Origin: Bacillus sp. ISL-7 | GTDB taxonomy: Bacteria > Bacillota > Bacilli > Bacillales_B > DSM-18226 | NCBI RefSeq assembly: GCF_018613065.1 | Contig: NZ_JAGGQW010000057.1 | Span: 1-64,000, forward strand | Reading direction: 5' to 3' | DNA length: 64,000 bases | Shown here: positions 18,714 to 26,499 of the stretch, in pieces | How positions within the stretch are numbered: position 1 is the first letter of the stretch | Layout of the letters: every line of letters begins with the position of its first letter | Program-made: the position numbers and the translations under genes | The notes under the pieces: generated by a model | The model's input: only the letters and a program-made list of their open reading frames with translations | Databases searched by the model: none | Told to the model about the DNA's origin: nothing

Positions 18714-18791
18714 GAAAAGAATACGATTGCGAAAAGAGACTCTCACAGTGAAGCAAACAAATGTCCTTGACAAGGAACATTAAATAGAAGA

Positions 18792-18818
18792 AAAAAACCG
18801 GGCATTGCCCGGTTTTTC
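18792..18818 (+). terminator. terminator
   Basis: AACCGGGC, loop ATT, GCCCGGTT, followed by TTT; preceded by a run of A, so usable from both sides. Confidence 0.85.
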
Positions 18819-18852
18819 TTTTGGAGCAAAAGAACTTATCCCCGAATTTTGC

Positions 18853-19149
18853 TTACTTTTTGTTTTTCTCCTTTGATACCATATTGACTACTTTATAACC
18901 TGGTTTCATTTTAATCTTCTTAATACCACTATTCATTGTGACTTGGTACATGGTAAATTTTCGAGGCTGATGTTCCAGTCTATCAATTTTTTTAATGGTT
19001 TCTTTTTGAAAATATTTATGTATTTTCTTCGTTTGCTTTTCAGGTTTTTCACCGTAAAGAAAATCGTAGGCAATAATAAATAGAAAAATAAATACCGCCC
19101 CAATTACTAGTGTGTATAAGGTTGAATACAAAAATGACAAGGTTGACAT
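18853..19149 (-). CDS. small single-span membrane protein, unknown function
   Basis: 98 residues: one membrane helix at about 9-28 followed by a lysine-rich cytoplasmic tail ending KNKK. The tail (YQVTMNSGIKKIKMKPGYKVVN) may form a small beta domain. AAGGATG precedes the ATG. No family recognised, no operon partner. Confidence 0.5.
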   Translation of the reverse strand: MSTLSFLYSTLYTLVIGAVFIFLFIIAYDFLYGEKPEKQTKKIHKYFQKETIKKIDRLEHQPRKFTMYQVTMNSGIKKIKMKPGYKVVNMVSKEKNKK

Positions 19150-19481
19150 CCTTTCTATGTAGCATAGAGTTGGAGATTGACTCAGTATGATAAAAAACCA
19201 TTATAACTTAAAACCATGCCATTATAAAATAATTCATTGATAGCAGTTTTGTTATCTAAAGAAATAACATTATTTTTGATTGGGTACACTAAAAGAATAT
19301 AAAAAATATTTTTGTTTATTTGTCCGCTAGATATGCACAACCATAAAAATTTATGATAAAGTATAGCATAGCAATCCTTTAATACCAGTGTTTAACAAAG
19401 GTGTATATGTCCGCCTGAAACGGACGATTGTTTTTCCGTAAACAACAAATCACGTTCAAATGAATAAAGGGGGAATTGAAT
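19150..19481. other. intergenic region upstream of kbl
   Basis: 332 bases without a gene. A short hairpin GTCCG-cctgaaa-CGGAC lies at about 19411-19427, shortly before the kbl ribosome site. No T-box, S-box or sigma-54 element was recognised. Confidence 0.4.
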
Positions 19482-20672
19482 ATGTCCAGTACTATTTTGG
19501 AGCAATTTTTAAATGAAAATCTTGATAATTTAAAGGGAAAAGGTTTGTACAATATCATCGATCCACTCGAAAGCCCCAATGGACCAGTTATAACAATTAA
19601 CGGCAGAGAGCTAGTCAATCTGTCTTCCAACAACTATTTAGGCTTAGCCACGGATGAACGTTTGAAAAAAGCCGCTAATGAGGCGATAGAACAATACGGA
19701 GTTGGCGCAGGGGCCGTTCGAACCATCAACGGAACGCTTAAACTCCATGTTGAACTGGAAGAAAAATTAGCTGAATTCAAACATACAGAAGCAGCGATTG
19801 CTTACCAATCTGGATTTAATTGTAACATGGCGGCTATTTCCGCAGTAATGGATAAAAATGATGCGATTCTTTCGGATGAATTAAACCATGCGTCGATAAT
19901 CGACGGCTGCCGGCTTTCCAAAGCAAAAATTATCCGTGTGAACCACTCCGATATGGAAGATTTACGTGCAAAAGCAAAAGCAGCAAAAGAGTCAGGCCTT
20001 TACAATAAAATTATGGTGATTACAGACGGCGTGTTCTCGATGGACGGTGATATTGCTTTACTGCCTGAAATTGTCAAGATTGCTGAGGAATTTGATCTGA
20101 TTACATATGTAGACGATGCTCATGGATCAGGTGTGCTTGGAGATGGGGCAGGGACCGTTAAGCATTTTGGTCTTTCTGATAAAATTGATTTTCAAATCGG
20201 TACATTATCTAAAGCAATTGGCGTGGTTGGCGGTTATGTCGCGGGTAAGAAAAATCTCATTGACTGGTTAAAAGTTCGCAGCCGTCCATTCCTATTTTCG
20301 ACCTCATTAACTCCTGCCGATGTGGCAGCAAGTAAGAAGTCAATTGAAATCTTAATGGAGAGCACGGAACTGAACAAAAAGCTCTGGGAAAATGGAAATT
20401 ATCTAAAAAAAGGCTTGAAAGGGTTAGGTTTTAATATCGGCAACAGCGAAACTCCGATCACTCCTTGTATTATCGGGGACGAAGCACTTACTCAACAATT
20501 CAGTAAACGTTTGAATGATGAAGGGGTTTATGCCAAGGCGATTGTGTTCCCAACCGTTCCACAAGGGACTGGACGGGTGCGTAACATGCCAACAGCTGCA
20601 CATACAAAAGAAATGCTCGATCAAGCGATTGCTATTTATGAAAAAGTCGGCAAGGAAATGGGCGTTATTTAG
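19482..20672 (+). CDS. kbl: glycine C-acetyltransferase (2-amino-3-ketobutyrate CoA ligase)
   Basis: 396 residues of the alpha-oxoamine synthase family of PLP enzymes. The opening [24 protein letters not shown], the [10 protein letters not shown] loop and [13 protein letters not shown] (PLP-lysine in TLSKA) are diagnostic; [13 protein letters not shown] follows. It cleaves 2-amino-3-oxobutyrate with CoA to glycine and acetyl-CoA. ATG 19482 follows AGGGGG; TTG 19476 is a less likely start. tdh lies 82 bases downstream, completing threonine catabolism. Confidence 0.92.
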   Translation: MSSTILEQFLNENLDNLKGKGLYNIIDPLESPNGPVITINGRELVNLSSNNYLGLATDERLKKAANEAIEQYGVGAGAVRTINGTLKLHVELEEKLAEFKHTEAAIAYQSGFNCNMAAISAVMDKNDAILSDELNHASIIDGCRLSKAKIIRVNHSDMEDLRAKAKAAKESGLYNKIMVITDGVFSMDGDIALLPEIVKIAEEFDLITYVDDAHGSGVLGDGAGTVKHFGLSDKIDFQIGTLSKAIGVVGGYVAGKKNLIDWLKVRSRPFLFSTSLTPADVAASKKSIEILMESTELNKKLWENGNYLKKGLKGLGFNIGNSETPITPCIIGDEALTQQFSKRLNDEGVYAKAIVFPTVPQGTGRVRNMPTAAHTKEMLDQAIAIYEKVGKEMGVI

Positions 20673-20754
20673 GTATCACCCTAACTGATTGAGTAACGTA
20701 AAAATAAAGTAAATCACTATTTTTAGTAAGAGTGAAGAGGACGGAGAAACGACG

Positions 20755-21699
20755 ATGAAGCGTATTTTAATCACAGGTGCTTTAGGGCAGATTGGATCAG
20801 AATTAACTTTAAAGCTAAGAGACATCTATGGTGCGGATAATGTCATTGCTACAGATATTAAAAAGAATGACAGCGAAGCCGCTCAAAGTGGTCCTTTTGA
20901 GACCGTCGATGTAACGAATTTAAACCAAATGGTGGAAGTAGCTAAAAAATACAACGTTGATACTGTTATGCATTTAGCCGCTCTTTTATCAGCTACAGCA
21001 GAAGCCAAGCCTGTGTTTGCCTGGAATTTAAATATGGGAGGGCTAATGAATGGATTGGAAACTGCAAAAGAGCTAAAGGCGCAATTTTTCACACCAAGTT
21101 CGATTGGTGCTTTTGGTCCATCCACACCTAAGGACCAAACCCCCCAAGATACGATAATGCGTCCAACGACGATGTACGGTGTCAATAAAGTGGCAGGGGA
21201 ATTATTGTCTGATTACTATTTCCAAAAGTTTGGTGTCGATACCCGCGGCTTGCGTTTTCCAGGGTTAATTTCCTATGTTGCACTTCCTGGCGGAGGGACT
21301 ACGGATTATGCCGTTGAAATCTATTATGAAGCGCTCAAGAATGGCCAATATACTTCATACATTGATAAAGGTACCTATATGGATATGATGTATATGCCCG
21401 ATGCCCTAAATGCAATTGTTGACTTAATGGAGGCAGATTCAGCAAAATTAATCCACCGTAATGCTTTCAACGTGACAGCGATGAGCTTTGATCCTGAAGA
21501 AATTGCGGCTTCTATCGCTAAATATGTACCTGGATTTGAAATTTCTTATAATGTTGATCCAGATCGTCAAAAAATTGCGGAAAGTTGGCCAAATTCAATT
21601 GATGCTAGTGCGGCAAAAGAGGAATGGGGCTTTAAATACGCGTTTGATTTGGATAAAATGACCAAGGATATGGTGGAGAAGCTACGTCAAAAAATATAA
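20755..21699 (+). CDS. tdh: L-threonine 3-dehydrogenase, short-chain (epimerase-like) type
   Basis: 314 residues with a Rossmann NAD motif GALGQIGSE (8-16), a catalytic SSIGAFGP and the YGVNK pair (Tyr and Lys), and RFPGLISY. These mark the SDR-type threonine dehydrogenase rather than the zinc enzyme. It oxidises threonine to 2-amino-3-oxobutyrate, the substrate of the adjacent kbl product. Ribosome site GGACGGAG lies about 7 bases before the ATG. Together with kbl it forms the threonine-to-glycine pathway. Confidence 0.9.
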   Translation: MKRILITGALGQIGSELTLKLRDIYGADNVIATDIKKNDSEAAQSGPFETVDVTNLNQMVEVAKKYNVDTVMHLAALLSATAEAKPVFAWNLNMGGLMNGLETAKELKAQFFTPSSIGAFGPSTPKDQTPQDTIMRPTTMYGVNKVAGELLSDYYFQKFGVDTRGLRFPGLISYVALPGGGTTDYAVEIYYEALKNGQYTSYIDKGTYMDMMYMPDALNAIVDLMEADSAKLIHRNAFNVTAMSFDPEEIAASIAKYVPGFEISYNVDPDRQKIAESWPNSIDASAAKEEWGFKYAFDLDKMTKDMVEKLRQKI

Positions 21700-21715
21700 T
21701 AATAATTATAATAAT

Positions 21716-21747
21716 CCTGGACCAACATGGTTCAGGTCTTTTTTTTT
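21716..21747 (+). terminator. terminator of kbl-tdh
   Basis: CCTGGACC and GGTTCAGG pair around AACAT and lead into nine T. Confidence 0.85.
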
Positions 21748-21784
21748 GCATAAAAGAAACAGCGAAGCAACTAAGGCTTCGCTG

Positions 21785-22840
21785 TTATCTTGTTACATAG
21801 ATATATTTGTCTTTTTTCTCGGTAACTCTACCAATAATCGCAGCATATGCTAGACCATTAGAATGTAGCTTGTCGACATATTGAGCCGCTTCCTGTTCAC
21901 TAAGTGAAACAAACAGACCCCCAGATGTAATCGCATCACATAGGACCAGCTGCTCCTCCGGAAGAATATCCTCATAAACAACATCATCAGCTATCCATTT
22001 ATGATTCGACTTAGAACCACCAGGCACCACACCATTTTTCGCTAATTCAAGAGCACCTTCTAAAACAGGGACTTGTGAGAGTGAGAATTCAAAACTGACA
22101 TTACTACCACGTGCCATTTCACTGCCATGTCCAAGTAATCCGAATCCAGTTACATCAGTTACAGCGTGAGGATGAAATTCGGTTAACACTTCAGCTGCCA
22201 CTTTATTTAGCGTTGCCATTGTTTCTGTCACTATTCGTTCCTGCTCGGGTGTTACCACACTTCTCTTTATACCGGTTGTGATAATACCCACACCAATCGG
22301 CTTAGTTAACACGAGAACATCACCAGGCTTGGCGCCGACATTTTTCCAAACTTTATCGGGATGGACTATACCTGTAACGGAAAGTCCAAATTTAGGTTCC
22401 TGATCATCAATTGAATGGCCGCCAACGGTAATCGCACCGGCTTCTTTTACTTTATCTGCCGCTCCTCGAAGAATATCAGCTAGCATTTCGGCACCCAACT
22501 TTTTAATCGGAAAGCCGACAATATTCATAACTGTTTTAGGTTCACCCCCCATGGCATAAACATCGCTTAATGCATTTGCAGCCGTGATCTGACCAAACAT
22601 ATATGGATCGTCGACGATTGGGGTAAAGTAGTCAACTGTCTGTATCAAAGCGATGGAGTCGGTTATTTGGTAAACTCCTGCATCATCAGAAGTATCAAGT
22701 CCCACTAATAATTCAGGAACAGGTTCTTGTTTCGGTAATTGACGCAACACTTGCGCCAGGTCCTCAGGACCAATTTTACAGCCTCAACCCGCTTTTGTTG
22801 ACAAAGAAGTTAGGCGAATTTTATCTTGTTCACTCAACAT
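21785..22840 (-). CDS. selD: selenide, water dikinase, predicted selenoprotein (Sec at residue 19)
   Basis: 351 residues if the TGA at 22786-22784 is read as selenocysteine. The N-terminus then reads STKAG-U-GCKIGPEDL, matching the family's AG(C/U)GCKI active site. ATG 22840 has a perfect GGAGGTGG ribosome site; the TGA is codon 19. The rest is typical SelD: GLDTSDDAGVY, DYFTP, GGHSIDDQEPKFG, TDVTGFGLLGH, SGGLF. It makes selenophosphate from selenide and ATP. A hairpin GGTCC-TGA-GGACC begins 12 bases after the TGA. A conventional caller would start it internally and lose the active site. Divergent from selW. Confidence 0.93.
22759..22771 (-). promoter_or_regulatory. SECIS-like hairpin in selD
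   Basis: On the minus strand GGTCC-TGA-GGACC forms a 5-bp stem with a G in the loop, starting 12 bases after the in-frame TGA. This fits the size and place of bacterial SECIS elements that bind SelB. Confidence 0.6.
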
Positions 22841-22978
22841 GTCCACCTCCATTTATATAGTATAACTCTTTCAAAAAAAAACCGCACGAATAGACAAAAA
22901 AATTGCTGAAGGAAAAGGAATAGGTTAAAATATTAACACTATCCTGATGTAGGAAACACTTTTTTGGAGGGTATTTTT

Positions 22979-23218
22979 ATGAAGAACTATCATGTTATTG
23001 TTGAATTTTGCATGCAATGAAATTACGCACCAAAAGCCGCGAGTTTCGCGGAAGAGCTATTTAATCATTTTTTTAGAGATATTCAAAAGTTAGAACTGAT
23101 TCCAAGTTCAGGCGGCGCTTTCGAAGTGACCGTGAATGGAGAGAAGATCTATTCGAAGCTCGAAACAGGTGTTTTCCCTGATACCGATGAAATGATAGAG
23201 ATCATTTCTAAAAAATAG
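22979..23218 (+). CDS. selW: SelW/Rdx-family selenoprotein (CxxU)
   Basis: 79 residues if TGA 23018-23020 is read as selenocysteine: KNYHVIVEFCMQU-NYAPKAA, then SSGGAFEVTVNGEKIYSK and a C-terminal helix. The CxxU redox motif after the first beta strand and the GGxFEVxVNGxxIxSK segment are those of SelW, a thioredoxin-like fold of the Rdx family. TTGGAGGG precedes the ATG by about 9 bases. A perfect 6-bp hairpin begins 16 bases after the TGA. It lies divergent from selD. The biochemical role of bacterial SelW-like proteins is unclear but likely thiol-redox. Confidence 0.92.
23037..23051 (+). promoter_or_regulatory. SECIS-like hairpin in selW
   Basis: CCGCGA-GTT-TCGCGG, a perfect 6-bp stem with G first in the triloop, beginning 16 bases after the TGA. 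It is the most GC-rich hairpin in this gene. Confidence 0.75.
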
Positions 23219-23303
23219 GCTATGTTAAAGGTCATTGTTGATTTTTATAGCCTACGTTAATTTGGGCGGAAGGCGCGAATCGACAGACCAGTTTAACAGA
23301 GCA

Positions 23304-23349
23304 AAAAAAACACCCCTCAAATCCGTTTGGAAATGAGGGGTGTTTTTTT
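23304..23349. terminator. bidirectional terminator between selW and cotM
   Basis: ACACCCCTCA and TGAGGGGTGT pair over 10 bases, with runs of A to the left and T to the right, so it serves both convergent genes. Confidence 0.9.
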
Positions 23350-23403
23350 ACAGATAAAATTATTATGTTAACTTAAGCATAAAAAATGATGCCACAAGTT
23401 TTC

Positions 23404-23802
23404 TTAAGGCAGGGTAATGAATCTATTTTTTCCTACTCCTCTTTCTATTTTAGAAATAAATACCTCTAGAATTCCATTTGTAAATGTAGCAAATACGTTC
23501 TGATTAATGACTTGAAACGGAAAATTAATGGAACGGACTCGTTTTTGTTTATTCATGTAAGGGGGGTATTTGGATGCAGAAATCATTAATTTATTTCCTT
23601 CTATATATACCTTTATTTCCGAAGCCTCGAATTCCCTTAAAATGGCCTCAACAATCCATTCCTTTTCTGTTTCATAAAGATCGATTGGAAATTGTGTTTC
23701 ATCATAATAAGTAGTAAGTGGATCAAGAAAATAGTTTTCCAGCCATTTCTCCACTAAGTCAAAATCCAAGGTTTGATTTTTAAGTTGTTTCTTTTTTGAC
23801 AT
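23404..23802 (-). CDS. cotM: CotM-like spore coat protein (Hsp20/alpha-crystallin fold)
   Basis: 132 residues. The central part (IDLYETEKEWIVEAILREFEASEIKVYIEGNKLMISAS) has the alpha-crystallin beta-sandwich pattern, and the tail (ISKIERGVGKNRFITLP) is short, as in CotM of B. subtilis (about 130 residues). It sits beside sspP, sspO and citB as in B. subtilis, which strengthens the call. GGGGGATTAG precedes the ATG. CotM belongs to the outer spore coat and is made late in the mother cell. Confidence 0.78.
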   Translation of the reverse strand: MSKKKQLKNQTLDFDLVEKWLENYFLDPLTTYYDETQFPIDLYETEKEWIVEAILREFEASEIKVYIEGNKLMISASKYPPYMNKQKRVRSINFPFQVINQNVFATFTNGILEVFISKIERGVGKNRFITLP

Positions 23803-23864
23803 ATCTAATCCCCCTTGCTCGTTTCATTTTATTCAATGTGACTTAAAACGTGAAACTGATGTGA

Positions 23865-23919
23865 TATAATTGGGAAAGTTAGAGCGCCCGATTGTAAATT
23901 CCACTCATTCAAACGGGCG
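23865..23919 (+). promoter_or_regulatory. selA promoter region and leader hairpin
   Basis: A TATAAT at 23865-23870 would start a transcript near 23877. The leader then forms CGCCCG (23885-23890) with CGGGCG (23914-23919), leaving a 23-base loop, about 50 bases before the ribosome site. In E. coli a SECIS-like hairpin in the selAB leader binds SelB, so this hairpin is a candidate for feedback control. Confidence 0.4.
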
Positions 23920-23968
23920 GCTACTAGTCAAATGTCAGAGGAAAAGAACATGTGATAAAGGAGTTTTT

Positions 23969-25378
23969 ATGTTGAAAGAATGGCTACGCTCAATTCCACC
24001 GGTCCATGAACTTCAAAATCATGAGAGGTTTTTAACTCTCCTTCTACAAAGTCAGCTTGATCGTACGCTTCTGACCAAACAGCTTAAAGAGGTCATTGAC
24101 AACATTAGGGAAGCAATCCTAAACGATAATTGGCCAGGTGGCAGGCCAGGGACCAACCATTTTATTGAAGACCTATTTTTTATTCTCGAAACAAAAATAC
24201 AGAAACAGTATTCTTATACCTTAGAAAAAGTCATAAATGCGACAGGAACTATTTTACATACAAACCTAGGAAGGGCTAGATTAAGCGAAAATGCAATCAA
24301 CCATGTGATTGACACTGCAAGAAACTATTCAAATCTTGAATATAAGCTAACGGAAGGTGAAAGAGGTTCAAGACATAGTCATGTTGAAGAATTAATTAAA
24401 GATATCACCGGTGCAGAAGCGGCTATGGTGGTTAATAATAATGCTTCTGCTGTCTATCTGGTTTTAAGAGTTCTAGCTGCTAACAAAGAAGTCATTGTTT
24501 CAAGGGGACAGCTTGTTGAAATCGGTGGCTCTTTTCGAATCTCATCTATAATGGAAGAAAGTGGTGCAAAGCTTGTAGAAGTTGGCACCACTAATAAAAC
24601 ACATCTTAATGATTACGAAAAAGCTGTCAGTTCAGAAACTTCGATCGTCATGAAGGTACATACGAGCAACTTTAAGGTCATCGGATTTACCAAATCTGTT
24701 GAGTCCGAAGATCTTGTTGGGCTTACGAAACGAATAGATGGTGCCATTTTTTATGAAGATCTTGGAAGTGGTGCTCTATATGACTTTAGAAAGCACGGAA
24801 TTGGTGAAGAACCGGTAGTAAAAGAGGTCATTGAATTAGGGGCAGATGTTGTAACCTTCAGTGGTGACAAGCTTCTTGGCGGTCCACAGGCCGGAATAAT
24901 TGCTGGAAAAAAAGAAATCATTGGTCGCTTAAAAAAACACCAGTTGGCACGCGTTGTCCGGGTTGATAAGATGACTTTGGCTGCGCTTGAGGGGACGTTA
25001 ATCGATTATGCCCGTGGAGAAAATGGCGTAGTAAATATTCCAACCGTTCGTGATTTATTAGTTTCCTCTGAAGAATTAGACGAACGATCGCAGTCGTTTG
25101 TTACAAATCTATTACAAAATACTGGAAAATATGTTACAAAAATTACAGAAGGAAGAAGTCAAGTGGGTGGGGGGACGATGCCGGATGTTGAGCTTCCAAC
25201 CATGGTCGTGTCCTTAAAACATCGTGAATTGACGGCAGAACAGTTGGGAAGAAAGCTTCGATCCGAAGTGAAACCAGCAATTGTTGGAAGGATTCAAAAA
25301 GATGAATTTATCATTGATTTACGTACCGTGACTCCAGAAGAAGAAGAGGACCTGCTTCGGGCATTAATTAAAGTATAG
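23969..25378 (+). CDS. selA: L-seryl-tRNA(Sec) selenium transferase
   Basis: 469 residues of the SelA family. Marks include INATGTILHTNLGRARL, GAEAAMVVNNNASAV, VGTTNKTHLNDYE, EDLGSGALYD and the PLP-lysine motif FSGDKLLGGPQAG. It converts Ser-tRNA(Sec) to Sec-tRNA(Sec) using selenophosphate from SelD. ATG 23969 with AAAGGAG is the start; codons further upstream in frame lie in the leader. selB normally follows selA but is absent here; a terminator follows directly. It interrupts the otherwise conserved cotM-sspP-sspO-citB order. Confidence 0.95.
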   Translation: MLKEWLRSIPPVHELQNHERFLTLLLQSQLDRTLLTKQLKEVIDNIREAILNDNWPGGRPGTNHFIEDLFFILETKIQKQYSYTLEKVINATGTILHTNLGRARLSENAINHVIDTARNYSNLEYKLTEGERGSRHSHVEELIKDITGAEAAMVVNNNASAVYLVLRVLAANKEVIVSRGQLVEIGGSFRISSIMEESGAKLVEVGTTNKTHLNDYEKAVSSETSIVMKVHTSNFKVIGFTKSVESEDLVGLTKRIDGAIFYEDLGSGALYDFRKHGIGEEPVVKEVIELGADVVTFSGDKLLGGPQAGIIAGKKEIIGRLKKHQLARVVRVDKMTLAALEGTLIDYARGENGVVNIPTVRDLLVSSEELDERSQSFVTNLLQNTGKYVTKITEGRSQVGGGTMPDVELPTMVVSLKHRELTAEQLGRKLRSEVKPAIVGRIQKDEFIIDLRTVTPEEEEDLLRALIKV

Positions 25379-25400
25379 AAAAGCTTAGTAATCGACTGAT

Positions 25401-25435
25401 GCCCCAGCACTTAAACAAAGTGCTGGGCATTTTTT
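25401..25435 (+). terminator. terminator after selA
   Basis: CCCAGCACTT and AAGTGCTGGG pair perfectly over 10 bases and lead into CATTTTTT. It shows that no selB is co-transcribed. Confidence 0.88.
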
Positions 25436-25459
25436 GACTTGCGCCTATCTTATAAGTTT

Positions 25460-25597
25460 CTACATATCGTGATGTGTATTATGTTTGGCTCTAGTATGGT
25501 TGCGATTCTTGACTTTGTGGGAACCGCTTAATGGTTCAGGCTGCCCCGATTGTTTTGGTGCATTTTTCCGCATGTCTTTGCCATCGTTTTTGTTCAT
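25460..25597 (-). CDS. sspP: small acid-soluble spore protein P
   Basis: 45 residues: [19 protein letters not shown], then [20 protein letters not shown] and a His-rich end HHDM. The [19 protein letters not shown] segment is nearly the same as in B. subtilis SspP. AGGAGGG precedes ATG 25597. It is a minor forespore protein, in the position expected between cotM and sspO/citB. Confidence 0.93.
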   Translation of the reverse strand: MNKNDGKDMRKNAPKQSGQPEPLSGSHKVKNRNHTRAKHNTHHDM

Positions 25598-25710
25598 ATT
25601 GCATCCCTCCTATATGTTAGGATGCAGTGATAAAGTCCTTTTATACCGTATATTTTTTGTTGTTCTGTGCAATTTAACGGTAAACAAAATGAAGGAGTGA
25701 ATGAAGAAAG

Positions 25711-25980
25711 ATGGATAAATTCCCATACAATAAAGATAAACAACAAGCGTTTCAAGCAGCACAGCAGGGGTATGAGAATGCACAAGGACTATTCGAGACA
25801 ATTGTAAGTGATAGTGCAAGTTATGGTCATCAACTAAAGCATCTAAAAGACGAAGTCAATGAAGCCTACCAACAAATTGAAAATGCACTAGAAGTAGCAT
25901 CGGAACATCAACGATCGCAGCTAGAGCGTTTCCAGCAGGATCTGCAAAGCATGGTGACAGAAGTAAACCAGACAGAATAG
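25711..25980 (+). CDS. hypothetical coiled-coil protein, 89 residues
   Basis: A soluble, Gln/Glu-rich protein predicted as one or two long helices (LKDEVNEAYQQIENALEVA; QRSQLERFQQDLQSM). No signal or membrane segment. A terminator follows. The best ribosome site, GAAGGAG, is 13 bases away from ATG 25711 and is closer to a tiny overlapping five-codon frame. Its position among spore genes suggests a spore role, but I do not recognise the family. Confidence 0.6.
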   Translation: MDKFPYNKDKQQAFQAAQQGYENAQGLFETIVSDSASYGHQLKHLKDEVNEAYQQIENALEVASEHQRSQLERFQQDLQSMVTEVNQTE

Positions 25981-25983
25981 GAA

Positions 25984-26014
25984 AAGCAGGCGGGGGAGCC
26001 CGCCTGCTTTTTGC
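25984..26014. terminator. terminator between two convergent genes
   Basis: AGCAGGCGGG and CCCGCCTGCT, loop GGAG, then TTTTT. It lies between the 25711 gene and sspO. Confidence 0.88.
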
Positions 26015-26016
26015 TA

Positions 26017-26169
26017 TTATTGATTTTTCTTTCGTTTTTTGTTATTCATTCTTTCTTTTGCAGTTAATTCTGGTTCGCTCGCCATTTCCTCATTAAAACC
26101 TGCACCTTTACCTTGCCCCTTGGCTGCATTCATCCCTGGAATTACATGATTAGACTTTCGTTTCACCAT
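26017..26169 (-). CDS. sspO: small acid-soluble spore protein O
   Basis: 50 residues: [42 protein letters not shown]. It matches B. subtilis SspO (CotK) at both ends (MVKRKxNHVI and NNKKRKxNQ). A full AGGAGGTGAT ribosome site precedes the ATG. Divergent from citB, as in B. subtilis. Confidence 0.93.
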   Translation of the reverse strand: MVKRKSNHVIPGMNAAKGQGKGAGFNEEMASEPELTAKERMNNKKRKKNQ

Positions 26170-26334
26170 TCTAATCACCTCCTACACTTTTACTATTTCC
26201 TCCATAGCAAAAAACATGACATTGAAAAAGTTTTTTGAGATAATAAATAATGAAAAAGGCGGTTTTCCCATGACTTAAATCACATAAGCACAAATAGTGT
26301 TTTTTGAATTTTCAGAACAAAATACATAAAAAAC

Positions 26335-26349
26335 ATAAGTGAAACTTAT
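26335..26349 (+). promoter_or_regulatory. CcpC-type operator upstream of citB
   Basis: ATAA-GTGAAAC-TTAT exactly fits the ATAA-N7-TTAT dyad bound by CcpC, the citrate-responsive repressor of citB. It lies 150 bases before the start codon. The 26170-26499 gap holds this site and the divergent sspO and citB promoters. Confidence 0.75.
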
Positions 26350-26499
26350 CAATCGCAATAACTTTCTTGTAATTTACTTATGTAATCGCTTGTATTAAGA
26401 TTAGAATTGTGAGAAAAGTTAAGCAGGATGGGAAAATTCAAACTTTTCAACTTTTCGTTAATTTTCGATTTATTAATGACGAATTAGGGGGTTTTTTAC

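Noticed and set aside
19150..19481. T-box or sigma-54 element controlling kbl-tdh
   Set aside because: No T-box sequence and no GG-N10-GC promoter were found; only a small hairpin is present.
23877..23960. Possible tRNA-Sec gene in the selA leader, because of a GC-rich stem and an ATTCAAAC loop
   Set aside because: There is no T-arm (GGTTCRA), no acceptor stem pairing and the anticodon stem does not pair. Treated as a leader hairpin instead.
25485..25700. A 71-codon plus-strand frame overlapping sspP
   Set aside because: It is the antisense shadow of the sspP gene and its control region, with no ribosome site.
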